Below, in pieces: positions 1 to 7,955 of a DNA stretch of 48,233 bases (its first letter is position 1; each line of letters begins with the position of its first letter). The notes beneath the pieces were generated by a model. It worked only from the letters and a program-made list of their open reading frames with translations. It searched no databases and had not been told where the DNA came from. The stretch comes from a virus. A program made the translations under genes and the position numbers. Location: positions 1-48,233 of IMG/VR virus record IMGVR_UViG_3300046387_000975. One strand, given 5' to 3'.

Positions 1-534
1 GTATATTTAGATATGGATGGAGTGATTGCAGATTTCTTTGGAGGTCTTGCAAAAAAGTATGATGTTGATCATTGGAAAAGCATTCAAGATAAAGAAGTTG
101 CTTTAGCCAAACTTGCAAACACAGACTTCTTCTATCAAATTCCTACATTTCGAGAAGACGCTGGACCTAAACGTTCAGGCGCCTGTTTATCACAAGTCAT
201 AGTCAATTTCGTAAAAGAAATTTCTGATGGTGATTGGGGTATTTGTTCATCACCTTTAAGAGGTGATAATAATAACTCTGCCTATTGGAAACGTAGATGG
301 CTAGAAGATAAAGGCTTTATGCCTTCAGTTGAAAAATGTATCTTTACTGCTAATAAGCATAAGTATGCATGGAGTATGCTCGATCATCTTCCAAATATTC
401 TCATCGACGATAGACCACAAAATATTATAAAGTGGGAAAACGCCGGTGGTATTGGTATTCTTTTTCAAACAGATCAAAATGACATTGAAGAAGAATTATT
501 TCCTGAACTTGAACGAGCAATGAGGATACGTTAA
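1..534 (+). CDS. HAD-superfamily 5'(3')-nucleotidase-like phosphatase (5' end missing)
   Basis: The reading frame is open from base 1, and the first visible residues VYLDMDGV form HAD motif I (DxDGV). Its first aspartate lies before the first ATG (13), so the gene must start upstream of the window. Later motifs fit: SSP (motif II serine) near residue 80, a lysine in ANKHKYA near 115, and IDDRP (motif IV acidic pair) near 130. Family members remove phosphate from deoxynucleoside monophosphates; phage versions probably adjust nucleotide pools during replication. The length of about 177 residues is normal for the compact 5'(3')-deoxyribonucleotidase type. The stop overlaps the next start (TAATG). 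The fold is well supported; the exact substrate is inferred. Confidence 0.8.
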   Translation, partial: VYLDMDGVIADFFGGLAKKYDVDHWKSIQDKEVALAKLANTDFFYQIPTFREDAGPKRSGACLSQVIVNFVKEISDGDWGICSSPLRGDNNNSAYWKRRWLEDKGFMPSVEKCIFTANKHKYAWSMLDHLPNILIDDRPQNIIKWENAGGIGILFQTDQNDIEEELFPELERAMRIR

Positions 535-776
535 TGCTATCAATTGGCACTATTTGTGGTCTTAAAACAGAATTCGAAGAAATTGTTGAATCTTTTAGTA
601 TGCCTAGCAACTATGGGTCTGATATAAATACACTTGAGTGGTTCGTTGAGAATGGTCATAGATCTAATTCTCTTCGCAGTGGTTATGAAAGAGCAAAAGA
701 AATAGCAGTCATAATCACGGAGGATTACTATGGAGCAAAAGAAACTGGAACCTGGGTCAGTACACAACGAAGCTGA
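534..776 (+). CDS. Hypothetical protein, 80 aa
   Basis: I do not recognise this protein. It starts on an ATG that overlaps the stop of the HAD gene (TAATG), which suggests translational coupling. It is soluble-looking, with no membrane segment or cysteine motif (one Cys near residue 8) and a mixed-charge middle (residues 25-65). Its last 47 bases overlap the start of the next gene in another frame, a long overlap for this genome. The C-terminal end may therefore be poorly constrained, or the gene may be less certain than its neighbours. Confidence 0.5.
   Translation: MLSIGTICGLKTEFEEIVESFSMPSNYGSDINTLEWFVENGHRSNSLRSGYERAKEIAVIITEDYYGAKETGTWVSTQRS
623..630 (+). promoter_or_regulatory. Possible T4-type late promoter box TATAAATA
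   Basis: There is an exact TATAAATA on the plus strand inside the preceding small gene. T4-type late promoters consist of only this -10 box. Transcription would start near 636, leaving a leader of about 95 bases before the EF-hand gene at 730. In an AT-rich genome, an internal match can occur by chance. Confidence 0.3.
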
Positions 777-1086
777 CTTAGATAAAGACGGTGTAGTTAC
801 TGATAAAGAGTTATTGGCTATGGAAAAGTTGCACGAAATTGAAAGAGCTGATAAATTAGCAGAACGACAAGATCGTAAACAAAAGCAACAGCGCTATATG
901 GCATGGACTGCTATATGGTCAATGGTAGCTTTTACTGCCGTTATTCTTAGTCCTATTATACCAGACACTAAATTAGAACTATTAGGTACGCTCTTAAGCA
1001 CATTCTATATTGCGCAAGCTGGCATTGTAGGTGCATTTATGGGCTTTGCTACTATTGCAGATAAAAACCAAACTAAATTAAAATAA
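730..1086 (+). CDS. EF-hand membrane protein, 118 aa
   Basis: Residues 16-27 form a complete 12-residue EF-hand loop, DLDKDGVVTDKE, with acidic residues at loop positions 1, 3, 5 and 10, Gly at 6 and Glu at 12, so calcium binding is plausible. A charged helix (residues 30-55) follows, then two hydrophobic segments at about 57-78 and 86-110, and a short basic tail. The topology suggests a small inner-membrane protein with a calcium-binding N-terminal domain. A good ribosome site (GGAGG) lies 8 bases before the ATG at 730. It overlaps the previous gene by 47 bases. The role is unknown; two membrane helices in a short protein also fit a holin, but nothing else at this locus points to lysis. Confidence 0.7.
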   Translation: MEQKKLEPGSVHNEADLDKDGVVTDKELLAMEKLHEIERADKLAERQDRKQKQQRYMAWTAIWSMVAFTAVILSPIIPDTKLELLGTLLSTFYIAQAGIVGAFMGFATIADKNQTKLK

Positions 1087-1102
1087 ATGAAAGTTTTTTA
1101 TT

Positions 1103-1876
1103 ATGAAAAATTTGGTATTTCAATACTATATTCCATATGAAATGGGCGATAGAGATTTAGGCGGAGTTGATTTACCAGATTGGGCTCAAGCAGGAAGAAG
1201 ATCAGCGCAGGCATATGCAAAGTATTGTGGTGCTGAATACGTTTTAGATCATACTAGATATTTTGAAGAATTAGATCCTCGTCTAGATTCAATAAAAATC
1301 ATATTTGATCCTAAATATGATGAATACGATCATATCCTTTCTGTTGACTTGGATATGCTTATGCATTCCCAAATAAAAGATAATATCTTCAATTTTGATA
1401 TTGGGGACGTAGCGATGGTGCACGAGCTAGGCGTTCACACTGGAACGCCCAGTGGATGGATGAGAAGAGTAATGGATGCGCCGCTATATCAAAGAGGAAT
1501 ACTTGCATACGGTAAACATATATTTGGAAAAGATTGGATGTTTCCAAAATCAAAACTTTATCCCGATGAAAGATTTAGATATCTAAATGGCGGTTTGCAA
1601 TTATGGTCACGTGAAGGAAGACAAAAGGCTAGAAAACACTTTACTTCAGTTGATCACTACGTATTGCATACAAGATATACCGAACAAATGTATATTAACT
1701 TACAGCTTTCACAACCAATATTTAACGTTGTAGAATTAGATACATATTGGAATAGAATGCCGTATCAATGGAAAAATAGTAAACCTGATGGCAAAATCAA
1801 TCATTTTCTTGCCCGTACTAAATTTACTATGCCTAAACTTGAAAAAACGGAGATGAGTATATGGGACAATTCCTAG
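1103..1876 (+). CDS. GT-A-fold glycosyltransferase-like protein, 257 aa
   Basis: The N-terminal strand MKNLVFQYY, a central hydrophobic strand ending in the DxD-type motif VDLDML (D82, D84), and a later NGGLQLWS turn (near residue 170) are features of the nucleotide-sugar transferase GT-A fold. In that fold DxD holds the metal and the sugar nucleotide. It resembles the proteins at 2785 and 3463 in its start (MKN/SKN plus I/V and a YDxYDHxxxVDxD block), so these look like paralogues. It is the first gene of an apparent operon of sugar and methyl transferases. The ribosome site is weak (GAAAG). Donor and acceptor are unknown. Confidence 0.65.
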   Translation: MKNLVFQYYIPYEMGDRDLGGVDLPDWAQAGRRSAQAYAKYCGAEYVLDHTRYFEELDPRLDSIKIIFDPKYDEYDHILSVDLDMLMHSQIKDNIFNFDIGDVAMVHELGVHTGTPSGWMRRVMDAPLYQRGILAYGKHIFGKDWMFPKSKLYPDERFRYLNGGLQLWSREGRQKARKHFTSVDHYVLHTRYTEQMYINLQLSQPIFNVVELDTYWNRMPYQWKNSKPDGKINHFLARTKFTMPKLEKTEMSIWDNS

Positions 1877-2460
1877 AAATTGCTGCAGAAAAAACTAGAG
1901 GCTTAAATTGGACTTCAGCAAATATTGCATCACATAGCGGTGTCGATAAAGTTGACTTTAGAGATCTTCCTACTAAGTATAAAGAAAATTCATTTGATGG
2001 AATTTACTCAGAACATTTTATTGAACATGTATACAAATATCAAGGGATTAATTATTTTAAAGAATGCTATAGAATTTTAAAGCCACATGGTACTATTCGT
2101 ACAGTTTGGCCTCCAAATGAGTTCGTTAATAAGCTAGTTAGTGATGAACCTCTAACCGAACAAGAAGAAAACTTTTGTAAATCATATCATCAATTCTATG
2201 TTGTTAAGCATAAATTCGCTGCAGCTGGAAATAGTCATAGAAGTATACGTGAGCAATGCGCACTTGGCTTGCTTTATCAAAATGGCCAGCATCTTTATCT
2301 TTGGGGTATTCAAGAGATGATAGATACTCTTAAATCTTTAGGATTTAAGAATGTAAAACAGCACAAGTATATGGACAGCCGTGTATTAGAATTCAAAAGC
2401 ATCGATACTCCCGGTGTAATTCGTGCTTTACACTCTGCAGTTGTTGAAGCTACAAAATGA
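1861..2460 (+). CDS. SAM-dependent methyltransferase (Methyltransf_11 type), 199 aa
   Basis: The middle of the protein carries the post-motif blocks of small class I methyltransferases: an acidic residue before DLP (near 36), the FDGIYSEHFIEHV block (near 50), and the ILKPHGTIR strand-turn (near 75). The usual glycine-rich motif I is degenerate (LEIAAE near residue 5), so the SAM pocket is compact or altered. It overlaps the upstream transferase gene by 16 bases, with a GGAG site inside that gene, so it should be translated with it. The methyl acceptor is probably a sugar or small metabolite, judging by neighbours only. Confidence 0.7.
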   Translation: MGQFLEIAAEKTRGLNWTSANIASHSGVDKVDFRDLPTKYKENSFDGIYSEHFIEHVYKYQGINYFKECYRILKPHGTIRTVWPPNEFVNKLVSDEPLTEQEENFCKSYHQFYVVKHKFAAAGNSHRSIREQCALGLLYQNGQHLYLWGIQEMIDTLKSLGFKNVKQHKYMDSRVLEFKSIDTPGVIRALHSAVVEATK

Positions 2461-2792
2461 AAATTTTACTTAAATTTGATGGTAGACAGCAGATGTTTCA
2501 TTACTATTGGCTACCTCTTATATACAAGCATACTGAATGCACATTTTTTGTAGAAGATAAAAGTGGTAAATTGATTACACCTAATGGAATAAAAAACCTA
2601 AAAGTTATATCTAACTTTAAATCATTAAATGTAAATGATGCTAAGCTTTGTTACATAGATGAAATTCCTACTTATAAAACTATGGCTAATTTTAATCATA
2701 ACACTTTTTATAAAGTTTATTCAACGCCGAAGGAAACGCCTATTGGCAAAATCGAAATTGCAAATAAGAAGGGAACTATAGACTGTGTCTAA
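2457..2792 (+). CDS. Hypothetical protein, 111 aa, in sugar-modification operon
   Basis: I do not recognise this protein. It begins on ATGA overlapping the methyltransferase stop and ends overlapping the GTG of the next gene, so it sits firmly inside the operon. The sequence alternates short beta-like strands (KILLKFD, TFFVEDKSG) with a lysine-rich composition and no membrane segment. The start resembles the opening strand of GT-B or GT-A folds, but there is no DxD or other catalytic motif. At this length it could be an accessory subunit or a remnant of a larger transferase. Confidence 0.55.
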   Translation: MKILLKFDGRQQMFHYYWLPLIYKHTECTFFVEDKSGKLITPNGIKNLKVISNFKSLNVNDAKLCYIDEIPTYKTMANFNHNTFYKVYSTPKETPIGKIEIANKKGTIDCV

Positions 2793-3450
2793 GAATATTA
2801 TTCTACAGCATATGGATGGTAAACTGCGCGAATTAGATAAGCTTTCAGTTGAAAACATGCAAAGATACGCTGAGTTTGTAAAAGCAGATTATGAATTAAT
2901 ACGTGGTCGCCCTTTTAGAGAGCATTTAACAGGCGCTTGTCAAAAAATTTATATGTTAGACAAAAAATATGATAACTACGACCATGTGCTTATGGTTGAT
3001 ATTGATATGTTTGCCAGAAAAGGTATGATGACAAATGTATTTAAAGTACCTGGCATAGGCCTATATGCTGATGTACAAAAGTCTTTACATCGTAAAATGA
3101 TACCACACGGCGGAAGCCTTAACCATCCTTACTGGGGTGGAGCAATATATAAAATGAATTTAAAAACTAGGCAAACGCTTAGAGCCGGCTTAGGTGGTGA
3201 TGAATCTTGGATGGACAAATTTAACGAAGCATATAAATTTGAAGACGAAGGTATTATGCATATACTTGCTAAGATGTCAAATTTTAGACCGGATGAGCCA
3301 TATATGCATAGGAAATGGTGTCAGTGTTCTTTCTTACCTAATCCTGAAAAAGCGGGATTTATTCATGTTCGAACAAAAATAACACCTCAAGGGCCTAAAA
3401 GAGAAAAGATCGAGAATTATTATGATCTTACTCTTAAAGGAATAATATAA
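2785..3450 (+). CDS. GT-A-fold glycosyltransferase-like protein, 221 aa
   Basis: It starts with GTG, and the first residues (MSKNIILQH) match the opening strand of its paralogues at 1103 and 3463. A YDNYDHVLMVDIDMF block places the DxD motif at D72/D74. A small HPYWGGAIYKMN segment near residue 112 corresponds to the acceptor-side loop of GT-A enzymes. It overlaps the preceding stop by 8 bases. It probably transfers a sugar from an NDP-sugar; the target is unknown. An ATG start further in would remove the conserved first strand, so GTG is preferred. Confidence 0.65.
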   Translation: MSKNIILQHMDGKLRELDKLSVENMQRYAEFVKADYELIRGRPFREHLTGACQKIYMLDKKYDNYDHVLMVDIDMFARKGMMTNVFKVPGIGLYADVQKSLHRKMIPHGGSLNHPYWGGAIYKMNLKTRQTLRAGLGGDESWMDKFNEAYKFEDEGIMHILAKMSNFRPDEPYMHRKWCQCSFLPNPEKAGFIHVRTKITPQGPKREKIENYYDLTLKGII

Positions 3451-3462
3451 AGGAAACAAATT

Positions 3463-4341
3463 ATGAAAAATATTATATACCAATACTGGAAAGGCGATAT
3501 GAAGCCTGGTGTAGAATACAGCTGTAAGCTTATGAAAGAATATGCCGATCGTATTGGTGCTGAATACAAGTTTGATTTTAATAAAACGATTGCTGGTAAA
3601 GTAGTTGATGTTCCAATATATTATGAACCTGCCAATCCATTAGTTGATGAATCATTTGATGACTATGATAATGTTATGCTATGTGATGTTGATGTTTTTC
3701 CAACCGAAGGGTTATCAGATAATATTTTTGATCTATTAGATGGAGAAGATGCTGGTATATGTACGGAACCAAAGCAACCATACTTTAGAACAATATACAA
3801 CTCTGGTGGAATCAATAGTGTAATTGATAAAAAATGGGCTGAGGTTTGTAATAAACGATGGGGTGTAGAATATCCTGTAGATGATAAGCAAAGACCTGAA
3901 GTATTTAACACAGGAGTTGTTGTTATCTCTAAAGCAGGTCTTAAAAAAATGAAGACTGAATGGCCATCTTTCCAGGAATATGTAAATGAAGTAAACGGGT
4001 TTCCTAAATTCTATAGACTATTTCAAGACTACTTTTCAGCGTTTATTCATTTACCAGGATTTAAATTAAAAAGATTGCCAAATGAATGGAATTGTTATAT
4101 GCATAAGGTAGGCTCTCATCCTAATGCAACTATTGGCGATAATAGACCGGATAATGCTAAATTAGTTCATATTATGTTTCGTACTGCTGATGACTGGTCG
4201 ACTGATGTTCTTTGGAGAATAACAAATAAGCCAATTGCAGAATGGAATTTGCATTTACATAAAGAATGGCCTAATGATCCTCCTAAACAAGACAATAGTT
4301 TATTAAATCAGTTAAAGGATATTAATAATGCTAACAGCTAA
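3463..4341 (+). CDS. GT-A-fold glycosyltransferase-like protein, 292 aa
   Basis: This is the third paralogue of the set: MKNIIYQYW start, YDNVMLCDVDVF with DxD at D75/D77, and a later FNTGVVVIS strand near residue 148 that matches the conserved NTG-V element of GT8-like enzymes. It is preceded by AAGGA at good spacing (start 3463). Its last 14 bases overlap the next methyltransferase gene. Compared with its paralogues it has a longer C-terminal part containing tryptophan-rich segments. It is predicted to be cytoplasmic, with no signal or membrane segment. Substrate unknown. Confidence 0.65.
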   Translation: MKNIIYQYWKGDMKPGVEYSCKLMKEYADRIGAEYKFDFNKTIAGKVVDVPIYYEPANPLVDESFDDYDNVMLCDVDVFPTEGLSDNIFDLLDGEDAGICTEPKQPYFRTIYNSGGINSVIDKKWAEVCNKRWGVEYPVDDKQRPEVFNTGVVVISKAGLKKMKTEWPSFQEYVNEVNGFPKFYRLFQDYFSAFIHLPGFKLKRLPNEWNCYMHKVGSHPNATIGDNRPDNAKLVHIMFRTADDWSTDVLWRITNKPIAEWNLHLHKEWPNDPPKQDNSLLNQLKDINNANS

Positions 4342-4918
4342 AGTAGATAATGTAACATCTGTTGAAGAGTTTTACAGTGAAATCAGATCTCAACAAGAAG
4401 CCTTTCATGGTGACTACTATTGTGCAATGCATGATTCTATTAGAAAATGTATGAAAGATTGTAGCTCATATAAAGAATTAGGTACACATCAAGGTGGAAG
4501 TGCTGCGGCAGTCATGACAGGTAAGTATAAACCAAAGTATATGGAATTAATTGATATTGATCATGTCAAATATAGAGCTAAACTTAAATCATTAGCAGAA
4601 CCTTATTGTAAAAGCCATGGCATTGAATTAGTAGTTCGTGAAGCAGATTCTGGCAGCTTAAGTTCTATGTCGACAAAAAATGTTGATATGCTTATGATAG
4701 ATTCGATTCATAAAAGATATCACATGGAAAAAGAGTTACAGATTCATGGACAAATGGTAAATAAGTATATTGTAGCTCATGACACTAGTATTGCGCAGTC
4801 AAGTAATTTAGTTGAGTTATATGAATGCTTACGAGACTTTTGTAATAATAATCCATCATGGAATATTATTGAGCGCGGCGTTGAAAATGTTGGCTACACG
4901 GTATTGAAAAAAAATTAA
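4328..4918 (+). CDS. Class I methyltransferase (Methyltransf_24 / cephalosporin-hydroxylase-like), 196 aa
   Basis: Motif I appears as ELGTHQGGSA (near residue 50), followed by an acidic strand end LIDIDH (near 75) and the family-typical block MLMIDSIHKRYHME (near 120), the 'DxxH' element of Methyltransf_24-like sugar O-methyltransferases. AAGGA sits 7-11 bases before the ATG, inside the end of the previous gene. The family often methylates sugar hydroxyls, which fits a neighbourhood of glycosyltransferases. The next gene's ATG directly follows this stop. Confidence 0.7.
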   Translation: MLTAKVDNVTSVEEFYSEIRSQQEAFHGDYYCAMHDSIRKCMKDCSSYKELGTHQGGSAAAVMTGKYKPKYMELIDIDHVKYRAKLKSLAEPYCKSHGIELVVREADSGSLSSMSTKNVDMLMIDSIHKRYHMEKELQIHGQMVNKYIVAHDTSIAQSSNLVELYECLRDFCNNNPSWNIIERGVENVGYTVLKKN

Positions 4919-5614
4919 ATGCTAGCTTCAATAATCACAATTCCAGACCATCCAGTATCTCAGAAAGCTGCTGCCATATGTATGGAATCAAGTGAGGTTG
5001 TTGGTAATCATTTTAAAATATATCAACATTCAGCTACTACACCTGATGATGTGGACGCAAAGATGAAAGAATATGGTTTAAAGTGGAATTATCCGTGGGA
5101 AGGCACTGTACTTGACTTTGCCACAGGTCTTAAAAAGTCTGCATATAGAACTGCTAACCAGAAGGCCAGGGTTGCATGTAGTGTGAGCCACTACACCCTG
5201 TGGCGATCAACGGCTTCTGGTTCACAGTCACACTTAATATTAGAACATGATTCTAAATTTACATCTAAATTTGATACATCTATAATAGATCGTACTAAGT
5301 TTTTGATATATGGTATCAACAATCCGATAGGTGCCACGAGAAAAGCTAGAGAGTTTAAAGAACTAGTTTCTAAATCTAATAAAGAAGTGACATATGTGCC
5401 GTGGATTGACGATATGTCTGTTCCTCAAGGTTTAGCCGGAAACTCAGCATATATAATTACACCTGAAGGAGCTAAGAAGATGCTTAAGCTAGTTGATGAA
5501 TTTGGATTATGGCCTAATGACGCTATTATGTGCCGACAGCTTATTCCTCAGCTTGGAGTGACTACTAAGTTTTATACTACAGTTCAAGGTACACCATCAA
5601 CAACGAGTGATTAA
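4919..5614 (+). CDS. Glycosyltransferase family 25-like (LPS-type), 231 aa
   Basis: The organisation matches GT25 enzymes, which add sugars to lipopolysaccharide or proteins. It has an N-terminal strand with a DHPVSQ loop, an ATTPDD element near residue 40, ACSVSHYTLW near 85 (the family's SH-LW helix), then LILEHDS (near 105) as the metal-site strand and an AYIITPEGAKKM helix near 175. It is a close paralogue of the next gene; both share the same landmarks in the same order. The ATG follows the upstream stop with no gap. Confidence 0.7.
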   Translation: MLASIITIPDHPVSQKAAAICMESSEVVGNHFKIYQHSATTPDDVDAKMKEYGLKWNYPWEGTVLDFATGLKKSAYRTANQKARVACSVSHYTLWRSTASGSQSHLILEHDSKFTSKFDTSIIDRTKFLIYGINNPIGATRKAREFKELVSKSNKEVTYVPWIDDMSVPQGLAGNSAYIITPEGAKKMLKLVDEFGLWPNDAIMCRQLIPQLGVTTKFYTTVQGTPSTTSD

Positions 5615-5615
5615 A

Positions 5616-6266
5616 ATGAAAGCCTTTGTTATTGCAATTGAAGACCATGCTAAGTCTCAACAAGTAGCAGATAGATGTATTAAGTCGGCATCACGATTTG
5701 ATATTAAAGTAGAAAAATGGAAAGCTACTACACCACATGATATGCCAATCGATAAATTATTAACAGAAAATGTTAACATTGCTGGCTTACATGAAACATA
5801 TTCTCGCATTGCTAATTGCGCTGCAGCATTTCATTCACATTTTTCTATTTGGAAAAATGTAGTAGAAACTCAAGAAATGCATATGATTTTCGAGCATGAC
5901 GCAGTTGTCATAAATGATATTCCCAAAACAATTCAATTCGATAAAGTATTATCTATTGGTGCACCATCATATGGTAAGTTTAATACACCTAGTGTATTAG
6001 GCGTTGGACCACTAGTATCTAAAGGATATTTTCCTGGAGCACATGGTTATCTGATAAAGCCAGAAGGTGCTAAGTTACTAATAAAACAGGCACAAGAAAT
6101 TGCAAGACCTACAGATGTATTCTTAAATAAAAATACATTTCCATGGCTACAGGAATATTATCCATGGCCAGTAGAAGCTCGTGATAGTTTTACTACTATT
6201 CAGAATGTAAATGGTTGTTATGCAAAGCATACTTATGGAGAAGCGTATCGTGTCGAAGAAGTATAA
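5616..6266 (+). CDS. Glycosyltransferase family 25-like, 216 aa (tandem paralogue)
   Basis: It shares landmarks with the gene just upstream: DHAKSQ near the start, KATTPHD near residue 39, NCAAAFHSHFSIW near 70, MIFEHDA near 93 and GYLIKPEGAKLL near 145. A tandem duplication followed by divergence is the simplest explanation. I chose ATG 5616, one base after the upstream stop, rather than GTG 5607: it aligns with the paralogue's first residue and has a GAG eight bases upstream. The active-site aspartate of the EHD block is kept, so both copies are probably active. Confidence 0.7.
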   Translation: MKAFVIAIEDHAKSQQVADRCIKSASRFDIKVEKWKATTPHDMPIDKLLTENVNIAGLHETYSRIANCAAAFHSHFSIWKNVVETQEMHMIFEHDAVVINDIPKTIQFDKVLSIGAPSYGKFNTPSVLGVGPLVSKGYFPGAHGYLIKPEGAKLLIKQAQEIARPTDVFLNKNTFPWLQEYYPWPVEARDSFTTIQNVNGCYAKHTYGEAYRVEEV

Positions 6267-6897
6267 CCAAGCATTCTTAACTGGCTGCGATGAAAATAAT
6301 GCCTGGATGCTTCCATGGTTTGTGGAAAACTATAAGAAACATAATTCAACTCCTTTAGTTTTTGCTAATTTTGGTGTAAGTCAAAACACATTAAAATATA
6401 TAAAAAATAATTTTCATGCTGTTATTGATATGAGTAAAACAAAAGAAAGAGGCTGGTTTAAAAAGCCAAGAGCGATGTTATACTCACCTTCGATTAAGAC
6501 TGTATGGCTTGATACTGATTGTCAAATTTGTGATAATATTGAATCAGTATTTAATTTACTTAAACCTAATAAGCTAGCAATGGTTGAAGATAAGCCATGG
6601 ACAAAACGGCGGCAAGAAGTATGGCACAATTCAGGCGTAGTGGGAATTATAGATAAGCCTATAATACTTCATCAATGGTGTCAAGAAGTGCACGATAACC
6701 CGAACGTAGGTGATCAAGAAGTGTTACATAATATGCTTAATCCTATTACAAAGTTAAGTCATATCGAAGATTTACCAAACGAATATAATGTCCTTCGGAT
6801 ACAAGTTGAGTTAGATGGATATACAGGTAAAAAGAAGATTGTACATTGGACTGGAGCTAAAGGTAAGGATAAGATTAGGAGTATGATGAATGTCTAA
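6250..6897 (+). CDS. GT8-like glycosyltransferase, 215 aa
   Basis: The core shows LTGCDENN at the start, a long helix, a VWLDTDCQI strand with DxD at about D88/D90, and a HNSGVVGI segment near residue 142 typical of GT8-like folds. A C-terminal VHWTGAKGKDK contributes a histidine and lysine that commonly contact the sugar nucleotide phosphates. A GGAGAAG ribosome site 6 bases before GTG 6250 decides this start; the upstream in-frame ATGs (6211, 6220, 6235) have no such site. It overlaps the preceding gene by 17 bases. Target unknown. Confidence 0.65.
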   Translation: MSKKYNQAFLTGCDENNAWMLPWFVENYKKHNSTPLVFANFGVSQNTLKYIKNNFHAVIDMSKTKERGWFKKPRAMLYSPSIKTVWLDTDCQICDNIESVFNLLKPNKLAMVEDKPWTKRRQEVWHNSGVVGIIDKPIILHQWCQEVHDNPNVGDQEVLHNMLNPITKLSHIEDLPNEYNVLRIQVELDGYTGKKKIVHWTGAKGKDKIRSMMNV

Positions 6898-7498
6898 AGT
6901 TGTGCACATTGTTGGTAATGGTGATCAGGCCGTTTTATATCAGAAAGCCGAAAGAAAAGGCCTAAAGATATGCTGTAATCTTCCACCCTTTGCTGTGCCT
7001 AACACATATGCATCGGTTATTGTGGACTTTAAATTTATGAAAGCAATGACTGAAGGTAGTATTGTATTGCCTGGTGATTGGATTCTAGGAATGCGTCCTA
7101 AGATTTGGATGGATAAGCATCCTAACTACTACACAAAAGTAGCACATCAAGTAAAAGAATTTTATACTCCTCTTCCTAAATATGCTGGTAACTATACTAA
7201 CTTTAACTGTGGTCATGTTGCCGTACATTATGCAGCAAGTAAGCTAAAGGCAGATAGGATTCACATGTATGGATTTGATTCTATCTTTGACTTTAACCTT
7301 AGAAGCTATTCAGACCTGGTACTTAATTCTGACAGAGAGAATATGAATAATCATAGACTGTCTAGTAATTGGAGACCAATTTGGACAGCGATGTTTAAGG
7401 AGTTTGAGAATACGGAATTTATTCTTCATCATGTACACGGTGACTTTAAGATTCCTATTTCAAAAAACGTAAGAGCACAAATTTATCCTAAAAAGTAA
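6890..7498 (+). CDS. Putative sialyltransferase/DUF115-like protein, 202 aa
   Basis: The opening VVHIVGNGDQ strand-loop, a mid-protein cysteine and NCGHVAVHYAASKL helix (near residue 105) followed by RIHMYGFDSI resemble the layout of small bacterial sialyltransferase-like and DUF115-like enzymes, where GNG binds the nucleotide and the 'YGFD' strand lies near the active site. This is a pattern judgement, not a firm family assignment. AGGAG lies 9 bases before the ATG, and the gene overlaps its neighbour by 8 bases. It is the last gene of the glycan operon; no hairpin terminator is visible after it. Confidence 0.45.
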   Translation: MSKVVHIVGNGDQAVLYQKAERKGLKICCNLPPFAVPNTYASVIVDFKFMKAMTEGSIVLPGDWILGMRPKIWMDKHPNYYTKVAHQVKEFYTPLPKYAGNYTNFNCGHVAVHYAASKLKADRIHMYGFDSIFDFNLRSYSDLVLNSDRENMNNHRLSSNWRPIWTAMFKEFENTEFILHHVHGDFKIPISKNVRAQIYPKK

Positions 7499-7507
7499 AA
7501 ATAACTG

Positions 7508-7536
7508 TGTACATTCTCTTAAAAATAGTGTATAAT
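7508..7536 (+). promoter_or_regulatory. Promoter, TGTACA-17-TATAAT type (copy 1)
   Basis: TGTACA (7508-7513) and a perfect TATAAT (7531-7536) are separated by 17 bases, with a conserved TAGTG just before the -10. This is the sigma-70 layout with a non-standard -35, similar in style to T4 early promoters (GTTTACA). The predicted start is near 7543, leaving a leader with AAAAGAGGAG before the ATG at 7567. Five related copies occur in the window. Confidence 0.8.
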
Positions 7537-7566
7537 ATATCTATTAAATGAAAAGAGGAGTTCATA

Positions 7567-7752
7567 ATGCAGTATCGTTATCAGGTTCTAGAATCAGTTC
7601 TTAAAAATATCGCTAAGGATGGTTCAACTGAAAACATCTTTGACGAAATTGCTCGTCTTACAAGTGACGAGCGTCGTCACCTTTCATCTCTCATGACTGT
7701 TATGGAAGATGCATCTCATCAAGTTGCTAAAGATTTGGGAGAATATGCATGA
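7567..7752 (+). CDS. Hypothetical small protein, 61 aa
   Basis: First gene after promoter copy 1, with a strong GAGGAG ribosome site six bases upstream. It is predicted to be a mostly helical, acidic protein (SDERRHLSSLMTVMED near residues 33-48) without cysteines or membrane segments. It ends in ATGA overlap with the SWIM-domain gene. A position directly behind an early-type promoter fits a protein made soon after infection. I do not recognise a family. Confidence 0.6.
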   Translation: MQYRYQVLESVLKNIAKDGSTENIFDEIARLTSDERRHLSSLMTVMEDASHQVAKDLGEYA

Positions 7753-7955
7753 GCCATCCATCAGAAATTGTCAATACTAAAGGTCACTGGGCTGTTGGAA
7801 TAAAATGGCCAGTAATTGGTAGTAAAGGTGATAAATATTTAGTAGAGATGTTTGATTCCGGTTTTGATTGTAATTGCATTGCGTATCGCAAGTGTAAGCA
7901 CATTAAATCTGTAGAGGAGAGGTTCGATGATTGTAGTGAAGGGTGGACGGTCTAA
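7749..7955 (+). CDS. SWIM-type zinc-binding small protein, 68 aa
   Basis: Residues C41, C43, C49 and H51 form CxC-x5-CxH, the SWIM zinc-finger signature, in a protein that is little more than that domain plus a short beta-rich N-terminal half. SWIM domains bind DNA or protein partners. The 3' end overlaps the start of a SprT-like protease gene by 29 bases in another frame, so the two are co-translated. The domain assignment rests on ligand spacing alone and the function is unproven. Confidence 0.6.
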   Translation: MSHPSEIVNTKGHWAVGIKWPVIGSKGDKYLVEMFDSGFDCNCIAYRKCKHIKSVEERFDDCSEGWTV

